Source: Tardiphaga sp. (GTDB lineage Bacteria; Pseudomonadota; Alphaproteobacteria; Rhizobiales; Xanthobacteraceae). Taken from it: 64,000 bases of DNA. A program made the translations under genes and the position numbers. Below the pieces are notes generated by a model that did not search any database, was not told the DNA's origin, and was given only the letters and a program-made list of their open reading frames with translations. The stretch spans positions 1-64,000 of the forward strand of contig NZ_JAQGJT010000138.1 in NCBI RefSeq assembly GCF_028290495.1. Reading direction: 5' to 3'. Shown here piece after piece: positions 50,907 through 62,496 of the stretch (position 1 is its first letter; each line of letters opens with the position of its first letter).

Positions 50907-51134
50907 GCAGCAAGAGCGCCGTTCGATCGTGCGCATCGACTCAAAACGTTCCTGTTTCGGACTCATCGCACGCACCGCAACAGCTAACTTTCCTTGGGAT
51001 AGAATTTATTTCACGTTAACGTTTCGTTGACTCTCGACACCCCGGGCAAAGTGGATTCATATCATTTTATGATTCGAGGCGGCGGGGCAGTCTTTTCGAG
51101 CATGTGCATACGGACACTCCGAGGGGGCTAAGGC

Positions 51135-53456
<2,322 letters not shown>

Positions 53457-53481
53457 AACTACCCGAAGGCGACACCCTGCT

Positions 53482-53808
53482 CTACCCGCCCTTCCTGACG
53501 GCCATGCGGGTCATCGATCCCAGCCACCGGGGTGGCCAGCTCAGCGTGGCGACCACGGCGACGGCCGCAACGGTCACGCTGGTCACCCACACCAGCGCGC
53601 CGTAGTCGAGCCCGTCCCGCGCCACCGCCAGCATGAGGCCAGCCGCCAGCAGCAGCCCGCCGCCGGTCCTGAGCAGCGCCCGCGTCGCCGGCGGGCATGC
53701 ATGCGTGCCGGTGACGGCCTGCCAGTGACGCGACTGTCCCAGCGCCAGGCAACCGAAGCCGAGATATTCGGCCGCGAAGATCATCGCTAACAGCACCATC
53801 TCACGCAT
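53482..53808 (-). CDS. DUF3325 small membrane protein of a siderophore-uptake operon
   Basis: 108 residues with three hydrophobic stretches (VLLAMIFAAEYLGFGCLALGQ, LLRTGGGLLLAAGLMLAVA, VWVTSVTVAAVAVVATLSW). It matches the small inner-membrane DUF3325 family found downstream of PepSY proteins in TonB/siderophore clusters. The start overlaps the PepSY gene end by 8 bases. Function unknown. Last gene of the four-gene unit. Confidence 0.75.
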   Translation of the reverse strand: MREMVLLAMIFAAEYLGFGCLALGQSRHWQAVTGTHACPPATRALLRTGGGLLLAAGLMLAVARDGLDYGALVWVTSVTVAAVAVVATLSWPPRWLGSMTRMAVRKGG

Positions 53809-55360
53809 GGCTGCCTGCGCCCTTCAGGGCCGCGACGGCCGCTGCCGAACGTCGCCTCGACGCAGCCAGCCGGCGGCTCGAAGCCAACGCACCGGCGGCC
53901 AGAAGCAGCAGCGCCACGTCGACTCCGGCCACGGGCCACAGATGCGCATGTGCCAGACTGCGCAGCGGGTGATCCCCTGTCGTCAGTCCGTTCAGCACCA
54001 TCGCCGCCAGCGCCAGCGCTGCGATCGCCTGACATTGCTCGACCCAGGCCGTGCGGGAACGCATCCACGCATGGGCGAATGCGGCGATCCATACCAGATG
54101 AAACGTCCAGATCTCCAGCTCATGCCGTTCGTAACCCGCCAACGTAACGTCGAGCGGCAGCAGCCGGTTGATCACCATGAAGCCCGCGGTGGCCATGACG
54201 ATGCCCGCGGTCGCGCCGATCGCCAGCCCTTGCACCAGCCGGACGCCGCGCAGCCCTTCCGCCGCATGCCGCTTGCGCCGCATCTCGAGCCAGAAAAGGA
54301 CCCCGGTCATGATCAGCGCGCATCCGAGCAGGCCAAGCGCGAAATACATAAAGCGCAGCGTCCAGTGCCTGAACTGGATCCGGTGTACGCCGGTCAGGAA
54401 GCGTTGCGCCACCGCCACCGGGCGAAGTGCTTCGCTCCGATGCAACACCGCCCCCGTAGCGGCATCGAAGGTGATCGACGCCGAATGCCTGACGATCCGC
54501 TCTTCGATGGATTGAAACATCGTCACGAAACCAGCCGCATCGCCGGGATGCCTGACCAGGATGGCCCGCGGCTCGACGCCGTCCCACAGCCGGCGGGCCT
54601 CGCCGGCCATCGCATCCAGCGACCCGAGGCTACCCGGTTTGTTGGCCTTGGGGCGCGCATAGCTGCTGCCGCCATCGGCATTGAACGCCTGCTTGTCGGC
54701 ATAGACGGCCTGCCATCCGCTCGGAAAATACACGGCGAAGAAAATGATCAGGCCGGACAGCGTGATCGCGATGTTGAACGGCAGGCCGAGCACGCCCGAC
54801 ACCGTATGCAGGTCGAGCACCACGCGCTGCGATTTCTGCTGCGGGCGCAAAGTGAAGAAGTCGACGAAGATCTTGCGGTGAATGACCACGCCGGACACGC
54901 ACAGCAGCAGCATGGCCATGCCGGCAAAGCCCACGATCCATTGACCGATGTTCCAGATCTTCAGGTGCAGCCCATAGTGATACGGATACAGAAAGCGGCT
55001 GCCAGCCCAGGTGCCGGGCTCCGGCAGCACCGCACCGGTCGCCGGATCGAAGGAGCGGTTCACGACGCCGGTCTTGTCGCGATAGGCGACGCGGACGTAG
55101 GGCTGACGCTCCGTCGCCTGCAACACCGTCCAGGTCGGCGACCGCACCGCCACCGCGGTGTCATAGGTGGCGCGAAGCTCATCGAACGCGCGCGGACTGT
55201 CGGGCAATGCAATCCGCGTCATCGGCGCCATCCAGCGATCGATCTCGCGATCGAACACCGCCAGCGTGCCCATCCAGAAGATCGCAAACAGCATGGCGCC
55301 GACCACCACACCCGCCCAGGTGTGCAGCCAGCCCATCGATGCGCGAAAGCCCTGCTCCAT
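53801..55360 (-). CDS. PepSY-associated membrane protein (probable ferric-siderophore reductase)
   Basis: 519 residues. First span LHTWAGVVVGAMLFAIFWMGTLAVF, later spans near 150, 195, 335, 375, 420 and 450. Periplasmic PepSY-like segments occur between. Conserved His in MGWLHTWAG, YHYGLHLKIW and LDLHTVSG could ligate heme. This family is proposed to reduce iron in siderophores in the periplasm. Start follows the DUF3649 stop by one base. Confidence 0.82.
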   Translation of the reverse strand: MEQGFRASMGWLHTWAGVVVGAMLFAIFWMGTLAVFDREIDRWMAPMTRIALPDSPRAFDELRATYDTAVAVRSPTWTVLQATERQPYVRVAYRDKTGVVNRSFDPATGAVLPEPGTWAGSRFLYPYHYGLHLKIWNIGQWIVGFAGMAMLLLCVSGVVIHRKIFVDFFTLRPQQKSQRVVLDLHTVSGVLGLPFNIAITLSGLIIFFAVYFPSGWQAVYADKQAFNADGGSSYARPKANKPGSLGSLDAMAGEARRLWDGVEPRAILVRHPGDAAGFVTMFQSIEERIVRHSASITFDAATGAVLHRSEALRPVAVAQRFLTGVHRIQFRHWTLRFMYFALGLLGCALIMTGVLFWLEMRRKRHAAEGLRGVRLVQGLAIGATAGIVMATAGFMVINRLLPLDVTLAGYERHELEIWTFHLVWIAAFAHAWMRSRTAWVEQCQAIAALALAAMVLNGLTTGDHPLRSLAHAHLWPVAGVDVALLLLAAGALASSRRLAASRRRSAAAVAALKGAGSHA

Positions 55361-55361
55361 C

Positions 55362-55691
55362 TCAGGCCCCCGTCAATGCCGCGAGCATCAGGCCGAGCCC
55401 CGCAATCACCAGCAGATCGACTGCGACGCGCAGCAGGCGTTGTCGTGCAAAGCCGAGGATCAGCACCGCGAGATAGATGACAAAGCCCAGCATCGACGCC
55501 AGGACCACGCCGTCAATGCGGGCAAGCCCGAGCGACGGCAGCGCCCTGGCGAGACCGGCCACCAGCGCCGACGACGCCACATAGCCGCCGCCGATCACCA
55601 ACAGCAACCGCAAGCCGACGCTCCACCCCTGCCCCTTCCGGTTGGCCGTGATGGATCGGGTGCCACTGCGCGCGACGATCGGCTCTGTCAT
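55362..55691 (-). CDS. DUF3649 small membrane protein
   Basis: 109 residues from ATG 55691, with AGGA 8 bases upstream; ATG 55709 would add six residues. Three hydrophobic segments: VGLRLLLVIGGGYVASSALVAGLA, GVVLASMLGFVIYLAVLILGF and VAVDLLVIAGLGLMLAAL. DUF3649 proteins accompany TonB receptors and PepSY proteins in iron uptake loci. Role unknown. Tightly packed between the receptor and PepSY genes. Confidence 0.72.
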   Translation of the reverse strand: MTEPIVARSGTRSITANRKGQGWSVGLRLLLVIGGGYVASSALVAGLARALPSLGLARIDGVVLASMLGFVIYLAVLILGFARQRLLRVAVDLLVIAGLGLMLAALTGA

Positions 55692-55808
55692 TGCTCGGTC
55701 CTGCCGCATCGGGATCGGCTTGCGTTCCGACCCAGCAATGCAGCACACCGAAGGCGACGTGACGCATTGCGTCCGGGAGAGATATTCATGAGCACCGCTC
55801 CGTCGCGC

Positions 55809-58073
55809 CTAGAAGTTGAACGTCGTCGATACCAGATAGGTGCGTGGCGCGCCGAGGATCAGGTACTTCTCGTTGGTCGCGGCCTGCCAGTAGTTGGTGT
55901 CGAGCAGATTTTCGACCGAGAACCGCAGCACCACCGGCTTGTTGTTCCACGGCGACGCGAAAGTGTAGCGCGCACCGGCGTCGTAGCGGGTCCAGCTCGC
56001 GCCGGTGATCCGGTTGGCCTGATCCGCAAAGAACTCGCTGGTGTGAATGGCGCGGCCGGTCAGCGTCAGCCCGCGCAGGAACGGCACGTCCCATTCACCA
56101 CCGAGGTTGAATTGCGTATCCGGCACGTTGAAGGTGCGGAAACCACCATAGGTCGCGTTATCGGTCTTCTCCTGCCGGGCATCGAGGAACATAACGCCGC
56201 CGAGCAACCGCAGGCTTTCGGTGACCTCGCCGAAGACATTGATCTCGACGCCGCGGTTTCGGCTAGCTCCCGACTGGGTCACGATATTGGTCGTGCGATC
56301 CACCAGTTGCAGCGGACGCGTGATATCGAAGGCGCTGACCGTGGTGGTGATCCGCCCCCAGTCGATCTTGACGCCCACCTCCTGCTGCTGCGTCCTGTAG
56401 GGCGGCAATACCTGGCCGGCATTGGCGAAGCTTTCACCGACGATTGATCCCGCTTCCAGACCCTCGATGTAGTTGGCATAGACCGAGACGTTGTTCAGCG
56501 GCTTGATCACCAGCGCATAGGCAGGCGTCGTCGCCGAGGTTTCATAACCGCCGGTCTTGGCGCCGGTCACCGAATTGAACGACCCCGATTCGACCACCTG
56601 ATGGCGGACACCGACGGTGAACTGGATGCGATTGTTCAGGATCGACATCGTATCCGAGACGCCATAGCTCGTGAGATGTGAGTCGGAGATCTTACCGGGC
56701 GTACCGACCTCTACCGTGGGAATCGGGCTCGGCCGCGGATTGTAGAGGTTCGACGTGTAGGGAGTGCCCGTGGTGTTGAGGATCGCGACTTCGCCATCTG
56801 ACCGCGCGGCATTGAAGTTGATGGCGTGCGCAACGGGTCCGGTATCCACCGAGGCGCGGAAGCCGGCCTGGGCGGCCGTCTGGTCACGCGCCTGGTTATT
56901 TCGCCGCGCGACGCCGGAGAAATCGCCGTTCAGATTGGTCATCCGGATATCGGAATAGAGATACTTCGTCTCCCCCGTGACGATGCCCGCTTGCGCATAG
57001 GCGGTCAGGTTCTCGCTGATGTCCACCTCGCCCTGCACGAGCCCGAAACGCGCCTCGGAGTCCCAGAAGCCCCAGCTTGGCATATAGCTCGCGCGGCCAT
57101 CCGGCGGCACCGGGATCGCCGTCAGCGCGGTTCCAAGATCGACGAAGCGTGTCATCGCGCTCGTCTTGTTGCGCTCATAGCCGAAATCGGCCGACAGCCG
57201 CACGCGCTCGCCGCGATAGTCCAGCCCGACAGTTGCGCTGCCGACTTCCTGGTTCTGGTTAGCGAGTTCCGTGGCGCCGTTCTTGTAGGTGCCATTGAAG
57301 CGGACGCCGAACTCCTTGAATTCACCGAACCGCTGCCCGACATCGACATGCGTGCCGAACTGCGACTGCGATGCATAGGTGTTGGTAATCTGCGCCAGCG
57401 GCACATCGCCGGCGCGCTTGGTCAACAGATTGACGCTGCCGCCCACGCCGCCGCCGGCGGGCGGCATGCCGTTCAGCAGCGCGCCCGGTCCCTTCAGCAC
57501 TTCGACGCGCTCGATGGCGGCCAGCGACGACATCGAATATGCGGACGCGATTCCGTAGAGGCCGTTCAGTCCATAGGCCTGGCTGGACACGCCGAAGCCG
57601 CGAATGTTGACGGAGTCGAAGCCATAGGCACGCGGCACGGTAACGCGCACCGAGGGATCGTTGGCGAATACGTCGTCGAGCTTGCGGGCCTGCTGGTCCT
57701 GCAGGGTCTTGGCCGTATAGCTGGTCTGGTTGAACGGCGTGTCCATCACGCTGCGATTGCCGAGCAGACCGACCTGACCGCCGGATGCCACCTGCCCACC
57801 CGCGTAAGCCGCCGGCAACGAGCCGATCATGCCGGTCACCGGCGTCGTCGGTGTGCGGCGTTCGACCGGCCGCGGCGCTGCTCGCGGCGCGACCGCGACA
57901 TTTCGGCGCGGCGCAACACGACGTACCGCGCGCGGCGTCGGTGCATCGACCTGAACGGGCGGCAACACTTGTGGTGTCCGCGCAACGGCTTCCCCGCCTG
58001 TATCGAGCGTCAATGCGAGCGCGCTCGCTGCAGCCAGAAGGATTGCCTTGTGAAGTGTAGTTGCACGCGTCAT
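55809..58073 (-). CDS. TonB-dependent ferric-siderophore outer-membrane receptor
   Basis: 754 residues. The signal peptide ends near GGEAVA. A Pro/Arg-rich stretch, TonB-box-like PPVQVDAP and a plug domain follow (TSYTAKTLQDQQARKLDDVFANDPSVRV, NIRGFGV, IERVEVLKGPGALLNG). A 22-strand barrel ends LVSTTFNF with terminal Phe. No N-terminal signalling (FecA-type STN) domain, so it is not a surface-signalling receptor. Similar to FhuE/FpvA-class siderophore receptors; ligand unknown. Upstream lies an Irr-like palindrome. The other 58074-58336 sequence shows no gene. Confidence 0.92.
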   Translation of the reverse strand: MTRATTLHKAILLAAASALALTLDTGGEAVARTPQVLPPVQVDAPTPRAVRRVAPRRNVAVAPRAAPRPVERRTPTTPVTGMIGSLPAAYAGGQVASGGQVGLLGNRSVMDTPFNQTSYTAKTLQDQQARKLDDVFANDPSVRVTVPRAYGFDSVNIRGFGVSSQAYGLNGLYGIASAYSMSSLAAIERVEVLKGPGALLNGMPPAGGGVGGSVNLLTKRAGDVPLAQITNTYASQSQFGTHVDVGQRFGEFKEFGVRFNGTYKNGATELANQNQEVGSATVGLDYRGERVRLSADFGYERNKTSAMTRFVDLGTALTAIPVPPDGRASYMPSWGFWDSEARFGLVQGEVDISENLTAYAQAGIVTGETKYLYSDIRMTNLNGDFSGVARRNNQARDQTAAQAGFRASVDTGPVAHAINFNAARSDGEVAILNTTGTPYTSNLYNPRPSPIPTVEVGTPGKISDSHLTSYGVSDTMSILNNRIQFTVGVRHQVVESGSFNSVTGAKTGGYETSATTPAYALVIKPLNNVSVYANYIEGLEAGSIVGESFANAGQVLPPYRTQQQEVGVKIDWGRITTTVSAFDITRPLQLVDRTTNIVTQSGASRNRGVEINVFGEVTESLRLLGGVMFLDARQEKTDNATYGGFRTFNVPDTQFNLGGEWDVPFLRGLTLTGRAIHTSEFFADQANRITGASWTRYDAGARYTFASPWNNKPVVLRFSVENLLDTNYWQAATNEKYLILGAPRTYLVSTTFNF

Positions 58074-58165
58074 TGACTCGGTCGCCCCAAATTCCTCGCC
58101 GACTTCTGCCGACCAACACGACGTGGCCTACAGTAAGACATGGTGCGATCACAATGCGGTGGGGC

Positions 58166-58180
58166 TTAGAGAACGTCTAA
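58166..58180. promoter_or_regulatory. Irr/ICE-like palindrome upstream of the TonB receptor
   Basis: TTAGAGAACGTCTAA matches 10 of 12 fixed positions of the TTAGAA-N3-TTCTAA iron-control element as I recall it for alphaproteobacterial Irr. It is 93 bases upstream of the receptor start. Confidence 0.5.
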
Positions 58181-58336
58181 CTCTGCACGCCGATCCATCG
58201 ACGTGCAGCATATACAACTCACCGTTCCGCAAAGCGCGATTTGACATCGGCTGCTGGTTATGGGCGGGGTCGGGTGCGAATTGTAGTTCTGCAGATCATG
58301 CCGCGCAGATGCGCGCGCCATGCGTCGCGGCGACGA

Positions 58337-59350
58337 TCACTCCGGACGTTTTGCCGTGGTGCCGACCCGTCCGACCTGATTGGCCTGCGAAGTGAACCAC
58401 ACCACGCCGTTCGGTCCGCGCGTCATGCCGAACGGCTGCGCATTGGCTGTCTTCAGATCGAACAGCGAGACGACGCCCGCGGGCGTGATACGGCCGATCT
58501 TGTTCGACTTGAAGGCGGTGAACCAGATATTGCCGTCGACGCCTGCGGCGATACCGATCGGCTTGGTGTCCGCTGGCAGCGGGAATTCCGTGATCTCGCC
58601 GCGCGTGGAGATGCGGCCGATGTGATCGGACCCGTTCATCGAAAACCACAGATGCCCGTCCGGTCCCACCGTGATGTCGCGTGGACGCGACTGTGCATGG
58701 CTCAGCGGGAATTCGGTGATCTGTTTTGTTGTCACGTTGAAACGCCCGATTTTTCCGGCGCCGCTCTCGGTGAACCACAGATTCTGATCGGGGCCGGTGA
58801 CGATACCATAGGCCTGCGCGTTCTCGGTCGGAATCTCGAATTCGGTGAATGCACCGGTCAGCGTCACCCGGCCGATCTTGTTCGCCGCCAGTTCGGTGAA
58901 CCAGATATGTCCATCCGGGCCGACCGTGATGCCGCGCGGCCATGAGCCCTTGTTCAGCTTGGTGGGCAGCGTGGCCTGCGACGGAATCGCGAAGCTGCCG
59001 TTGAACTCACCCTTGGTGGACACGCGGCGAATGGCGTTTTCCTCGCGCGAGGTAAACCAGAGATGCCCGTCCGGCCCCGAAGTGATGCCTTGCAGAACGC
59101 CCACCGCCTCGCCCGGCACGGCGAAGGCCGTCATCTCGCCCGCGGGCGTGACGCGAAAGATCTGATGCTTCAGAACTTCGGTGACCCACAGGTTTCCGTC
59201 CGATCCGACGACGATGGCCTGCGGGCGCTGCCCTTCGCCGGGCAACGACTGTTCGACAAGGGCGACGTCCTGCGCGTGCAATGGTCCCGCAACGCCGGCA
59301 GCCAGCAAAGCGAATACAACACCGGCGGAGCGAAGGCCTCGGATCTGCAT
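58337..59350 (-). CDS. Secreted virginiamycin-B-lyase-like beta-propeller protein
   Basis: 337 residues from ATG 59350, after GGAG. Signal peptide VVFALLAAGVAGPLHA. Then about seven blades with the recurring pattern GPDGHLWFTE...KIGR(I/V), for example GPDGHIWFTELAANKIGRV and VDGNIWFTAFKSNKIGRI. This is the Vgb/SMP-30-like propeller. True Vgb linearises streptogramin B lactones; export and context argue for another periplasmic role, possibly on siderophore lactones. Its upstream region is a near copy of that of the TonB receptor. Confidence 0.85.
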   Translation of the reverse strand: MQIRGLRSAGVVFALLAAGVAGPLHAQDVALVEQSLPGEGQRPQAIVVGSDGNLWVTEVLKHQIFRVTPAGEMTAFAVPGEAVGVLQGITSGPDGHLWFTSREENAIRRVSTKGEFNGSFAIPSQATLPTKLNKGSWPRGITVGPDGHIWFTELAANKIGRVTLTGAFTEFEIPTENAQAYGIVTGPDQNLWFTESGAGKIGRFNVTTKQITEFPLSHAQSRPRDITVGPDGHLWFSMNGSDHIGRISTRGEITEFPLPADTKPIGIAAGVDGNIWFTAFKSNKIGRITPAGVVSLFDLKTANAQPFGMTRGPNGVVWFTSQANQVGRVGTTAKRPE

Positions 59351-59423
59351 GTCGACTCCATATCGGAAAAGTTGAATGCCTCTCTTAGCGACGTCGCCAC
59401 ACGCCGGCGAGAGCCAGGGCGCG

Positions 59424-59475
59424 GTCACAATGACGCGGAGTTTTAGAGAAAATCCAATAGTTCACGCCGATCCAT
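59424..59475. promoter_or_regulatory. Near copy of the TonB-receptor upstream region, with degenerate Irr-like site
   Basis: The stretch aligns with 58146-58198 through shared TCACAATG, TTAGAGAA and CACGCCGATCCAT blocks at the same distance (about 90 bases) from the next start. The palindrome here is TTAGAGAAAATCCAA (59443-59457), 9 of 12 positions of the recalled iron-control consensus. Confidence 0.55.
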
Positions 59476-59529
59476 GCGCCTCATCCCGAATGCAACTCGG
59501 ATCCGCACACAGCGTGACGTGCCTGTGGA

Positions 59530-62496
59530 CTACTGCTGGCCTTCGACAACTGCCAGGAACACGCGCCGCACTTCGCCCTGCGTCTCGCGCAGTTGCGCTT
59601 CCAGCGAGGAGAAGTCCGGGGCGTCGCCGGCGCGGGTCAGGATGCGCAGCAGGTCGGCGCCGGCCGTCTCCGGCTTGAAGCCGCTGCTGACGCAAAGGCG
59701 CAGAATCTGCGTCAGGTCATGATAGAGCCGTGCGGCCGGGCGCAGCACGTCGGCGTCGGCCGCCGGCAACACGCCGAGGCGCGCGGCATTGTCCAGCACC
59801 TGCTGGGTCGAGACGCTGAGGATCGCGGGGAATGTCGCGGCATGCACCAGTTGCAGATATTGCGCGAGGAACTCGATATCGACCATGCCGCCGGCGGCAT
59901 ATTTAAGATCCCAGATATCGCCGTCGCCTTTTTCCAGCGCGATGGCCTCGCGCATCTCAAGCACGTCGCTGGCGATCACCGATCGGTCGCGCGGGCGCAT
60001 CAGCACGTCGCGGATCACGCGCTCGATCTTGTCGCGGAATTCCGGCGGCGCCGAAATCACCCGCGCTCTGGTCAGCGCCATGTGTTCCCAGGTCCAGGCC
60101 TCGTTCTGCTGATATTCGGCGAATGAATCGATCCGCGACGCCAACGGCCCTGCCCCGCCCGACGGTCGCAGCCGCATGTCGACGTCGTACAGCACGCCGT
60201 AATTGGTCTTGGTGCGGAACGCCGAGATCAGGCGCTGCGTCAGCCGCGCGAAATACTGCGAGCCGTGCAGCGACCTTGCGCCGTCGGAATCCGGCTCATC
60301 GGAATCGAAATCATAGATCAGGATCAGATCGAGATCGGACGACGCCGTCATCTCGCGACTGCCGAGCTTGCCCATCGCCAGAATCGCCGTCTGCTGGCTT
60401 TTGATGTGGCCGTGCTGGCTGGCGAACTGGTCAACGACCAGGCCATGCAGCGTATGCGCGATGCCCTCGGCGACGTCGGCGAAGGCCAGGCTCGCTTGCG
60501 GTGCGGTGACCGTGCCGGAGAGAATGCGAGTACCGATCAGGAACAGGCTCTCCTGCCCGAACAGCCGCAAGCGATCGAGAAATTCCTCATAGGAGTTGGC
60601 GTCCTGCAAGGTCGCAGCCAGCCGCCGCGATAATTCGAGCCGGTCGGGCATCGCGCCGAAGAAGCGCGGATCGATCAGCCCGTCCATGATCTGCGGCTGC
60701 CGCGCCAGCATGTCGCCCAGCCGTGGTGCAGCGCCGAGCACCAAGGCGGCCAACGCTACCAATTCGCGGTTTTGGCTCAAGAGCGAGATCAGCCGCCCGC
60801 CGCGATGCAGCGCCTGCAGCAGCCGGTCGAAAGCTATCAGCGCGTTATCGGGCTCTTCGGCCTGCGCCAGGCCGGAAATCAAGGCGGGAATGAATTCGAT
60901 CAGCGCCTGCCGCGTCGTGTCGATCTTGAGTACGCGGTACTCGCCGGCCATCCAGTGCTGCAGTGTCTCCGCCACCATGATCGGCTTCTTGAAGCCGAGT
61001 TTGGCAAGATGCTCAAGCAGCCGCGGTTCTTTCGGCCCGCCGCTGTAGTCGATGTCCGGCAACTGCATATCGCCGGCCGGATCGCCCTCGAACAGCCGGC
61101 TATAATGGCCCTGCACGCAATCCAGATGGTGCAGCAGCTCGCGCGCGAATGCTGCACGGTCCGCATGGCCGAGGAAGCGCGCAAAGCGCTCCATCGCCTC
61201 GACGCTGTCGGGCAGCGTATGGGTCTGCTCGTCGGCGACCATCTGCAACCTATGCTCGACGCCGCGCAGAAATTCGTAAGCCTTTGAGAGTTCGTCGCGC
61301 GCCGCAAACGTAATCCAGTTGCTGGCGGCCAGAATGGTCAGCGCTTCCAGCGTCGGCTGCACCCGGAGCTCGGGATGCCGGCCACCGGCAATCAACTGCT
61401 GGGTCTGCGCGAAGAACTCGATCTCGCGGATGCCGCCACGTCCGACCTTGACGTTGTGCCCCTCGACCGAAATCTCGCTCTGGCCGCGAAAGGTCTGCAT
61501 CTGCCGCTTCATGTCATGGACGTCGGCCAGCGCCGCAAAGTCCAGATGCTTGCGCCACACGAACGGCGCGATCTCCGCCAGCAGGGCTGCACCCGCAATA
61601 TCGTCACCGGCGCAGACACGCGCCTTGATCATGGCGGCGCGTTCCCAGGTGCGGCCCTCACGTTCGTAATAGTGCAACGCCGAGGCGGTCGAGACCGCCA
61701 CCGGCGTCGAGGCCGGATCCGGACGCAACCGCAGATCGACGCGAAACACATAGCCGTCGCCGGTGCGCTGCTGCAGCAGCCGCGACAGGCCCTGCGCCAC
61801 GCGTACGAAAAACGGCTGCGGCTCGACATGTTCCGCAAGCGAATGGACCTCGAGGTCGAAGAACACGATCAGGTCGATGTCGCTGGAATAGTTCAGCTCA
61901 AAGGCGCCCATCTTGCCCATCGCCAGTACGATCAGCCCGCTGCCGGCTTCCGGCCGCTCGACGTCCGGCGGCAACAGCCGGCCGCGCGCGGCTTCCTGCT
62001 GCAGCAAATAACGCAGCGCGGATTGCACCGAGACATTGGCAAGGTCGGTCAGCGCCCTGGTCACCCGCATCACCGGCCAGACGCCGCCGATGTCGCACAG
62101 AGCGACCAGCAGCGCGGTCTCGGCCTTCATCCGCCGCAACGCTGTCATAACCACGGCGTCGTCGCCGGCGGCGCCGACGGCCAGCGTGGTCTGCTCGATC
62201 AGAGCGGAGAGGTGCGTGTCGGGATCACAGCGCAGCAGCGCAAGCGCGCGCGCGGGATCGCCGCGGATCAGGTCGAACAGATAAGGGGAAGCTTCGGCCA
62301 CGCCGAGCAGGATCGCCTGCGCAAAAGGGAATTGCGCGGCCACGGCACGAAACGCAGCGGCCTGCGCCGGCTCGATATCATCGAGCCAGGCCGCGAGTCG
62401 TTGCCCTGCCTCATCAGGCGCCATCAATCGGGGGGCGCTGACGAACTGTGCGGCCAAATGGAACTGGTCGGCATCGCCTGCGGCGGAGGAGATCAT
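59530..62496 (-). CDS. glnE: Bifunctional glutamine synthetase adenylyltransferase/deadenylase
   Basis: 988 residues, full length. Two nucleotidyltransferase domains: the N-terminal deadenylase (MGKMGAFELNYSSDIDLIVFFD, about 193-214) and the C-terminal adenylyltransferase (AMGKLGSREMTASSDLDLILIYD, about 690-720). Helical GlnD-UR/PII-responsive regions lie between. It modifies glutamine synthetase according to PII state in nitrogen control. Its start overlaps the histidine kinase stop as ATGA, so the two are made together. Confidence 0.95.
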   Translation of the reverse strand: MISSAAGDADQFHLAAQFVSAPRLMAPDEAGQRLAAWLDDIEPAQAAAFRAVAAQFPFAQAILLGVAEASPYLFDLIRGDPARALALLRCDPDTHLSALIEQTTLAVGAAGDDAVVMTALRRMKAETALLVALCDIGGVWPVMRVTRALTDLANVSVQSALRYLLQQEAARGRLLPPDVERPEAGSGLIVLAMGKMGAFELNYSSDIDLIVFFDLEVHSLAEHVEPQPFFVRVAQGLSRLLQQRTGDGYVFRVDLRLRPDPASTPVAVSTASALHYYEREGRTWERAAMIKARVCAGDDIAGAALLAEIAPFVWRKHLDFAALADVHDMKRQMQTFRGQSEISVEGHNVKVGRGGIREIEFFAQTQQLIAGGRHPELRVQPTLEALTILAASNWITFAARDELSKAYEFLRGVEHRLQMVADEQTHTLPDSVEAMERFARFLGHADRAAFARELLHHLDCVQGHYSRLFEGDPAGDMQLPDIDYSGGPKEPRLLEHLAKLGFKKPIMVAETLQHWMAGEYRVLKIDTTRQALIEFIPALISGLAQAEEPDNALIAFDRLLQALHRGGRLISLLSQNRELVALAALVLGAAPRLGDMLARQPQIMDGLIDPRFFGAMPDRLELSRRLAATLQDANSYEEFLDRLRLFGQESLFLIGTRILSGTVTAPQASLAFADVAEGIAHTLHGLVVDQFASQHGHIKSQQTAILAMGKLGSREMTASSDLDLILIYDFDSDEPDSDGARSLHGSQYFARLTQRLISAFRTKTNYGVLYDVDMRLRPSGGAGPLASRIDSFAEYQQNEAWTWEHMALTRARVISAPPEFRDKIERVIRDVLMRPRDRSVIASDVLEMREAIALEKGDGDIWDLKYAAGGMVDIEFLAQYLQLVHAATFPAILSVSTQQVLDNAARLGVLPAADADVLRPAARLYHDLTQILRLCVSSGFKPETAGADLLRILTRAGDAPDFSSLEAQLRETQGEVRRVFLAVVEGQQ

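Noticed and set aside
53807-55480. 557-codon plus-strand frame opposite the PepSY gene
   Set aside because: Low-complexity Arg/His/Gln sequence typical of antisense frames; the minus strand encodes a recognisable membrane protein.
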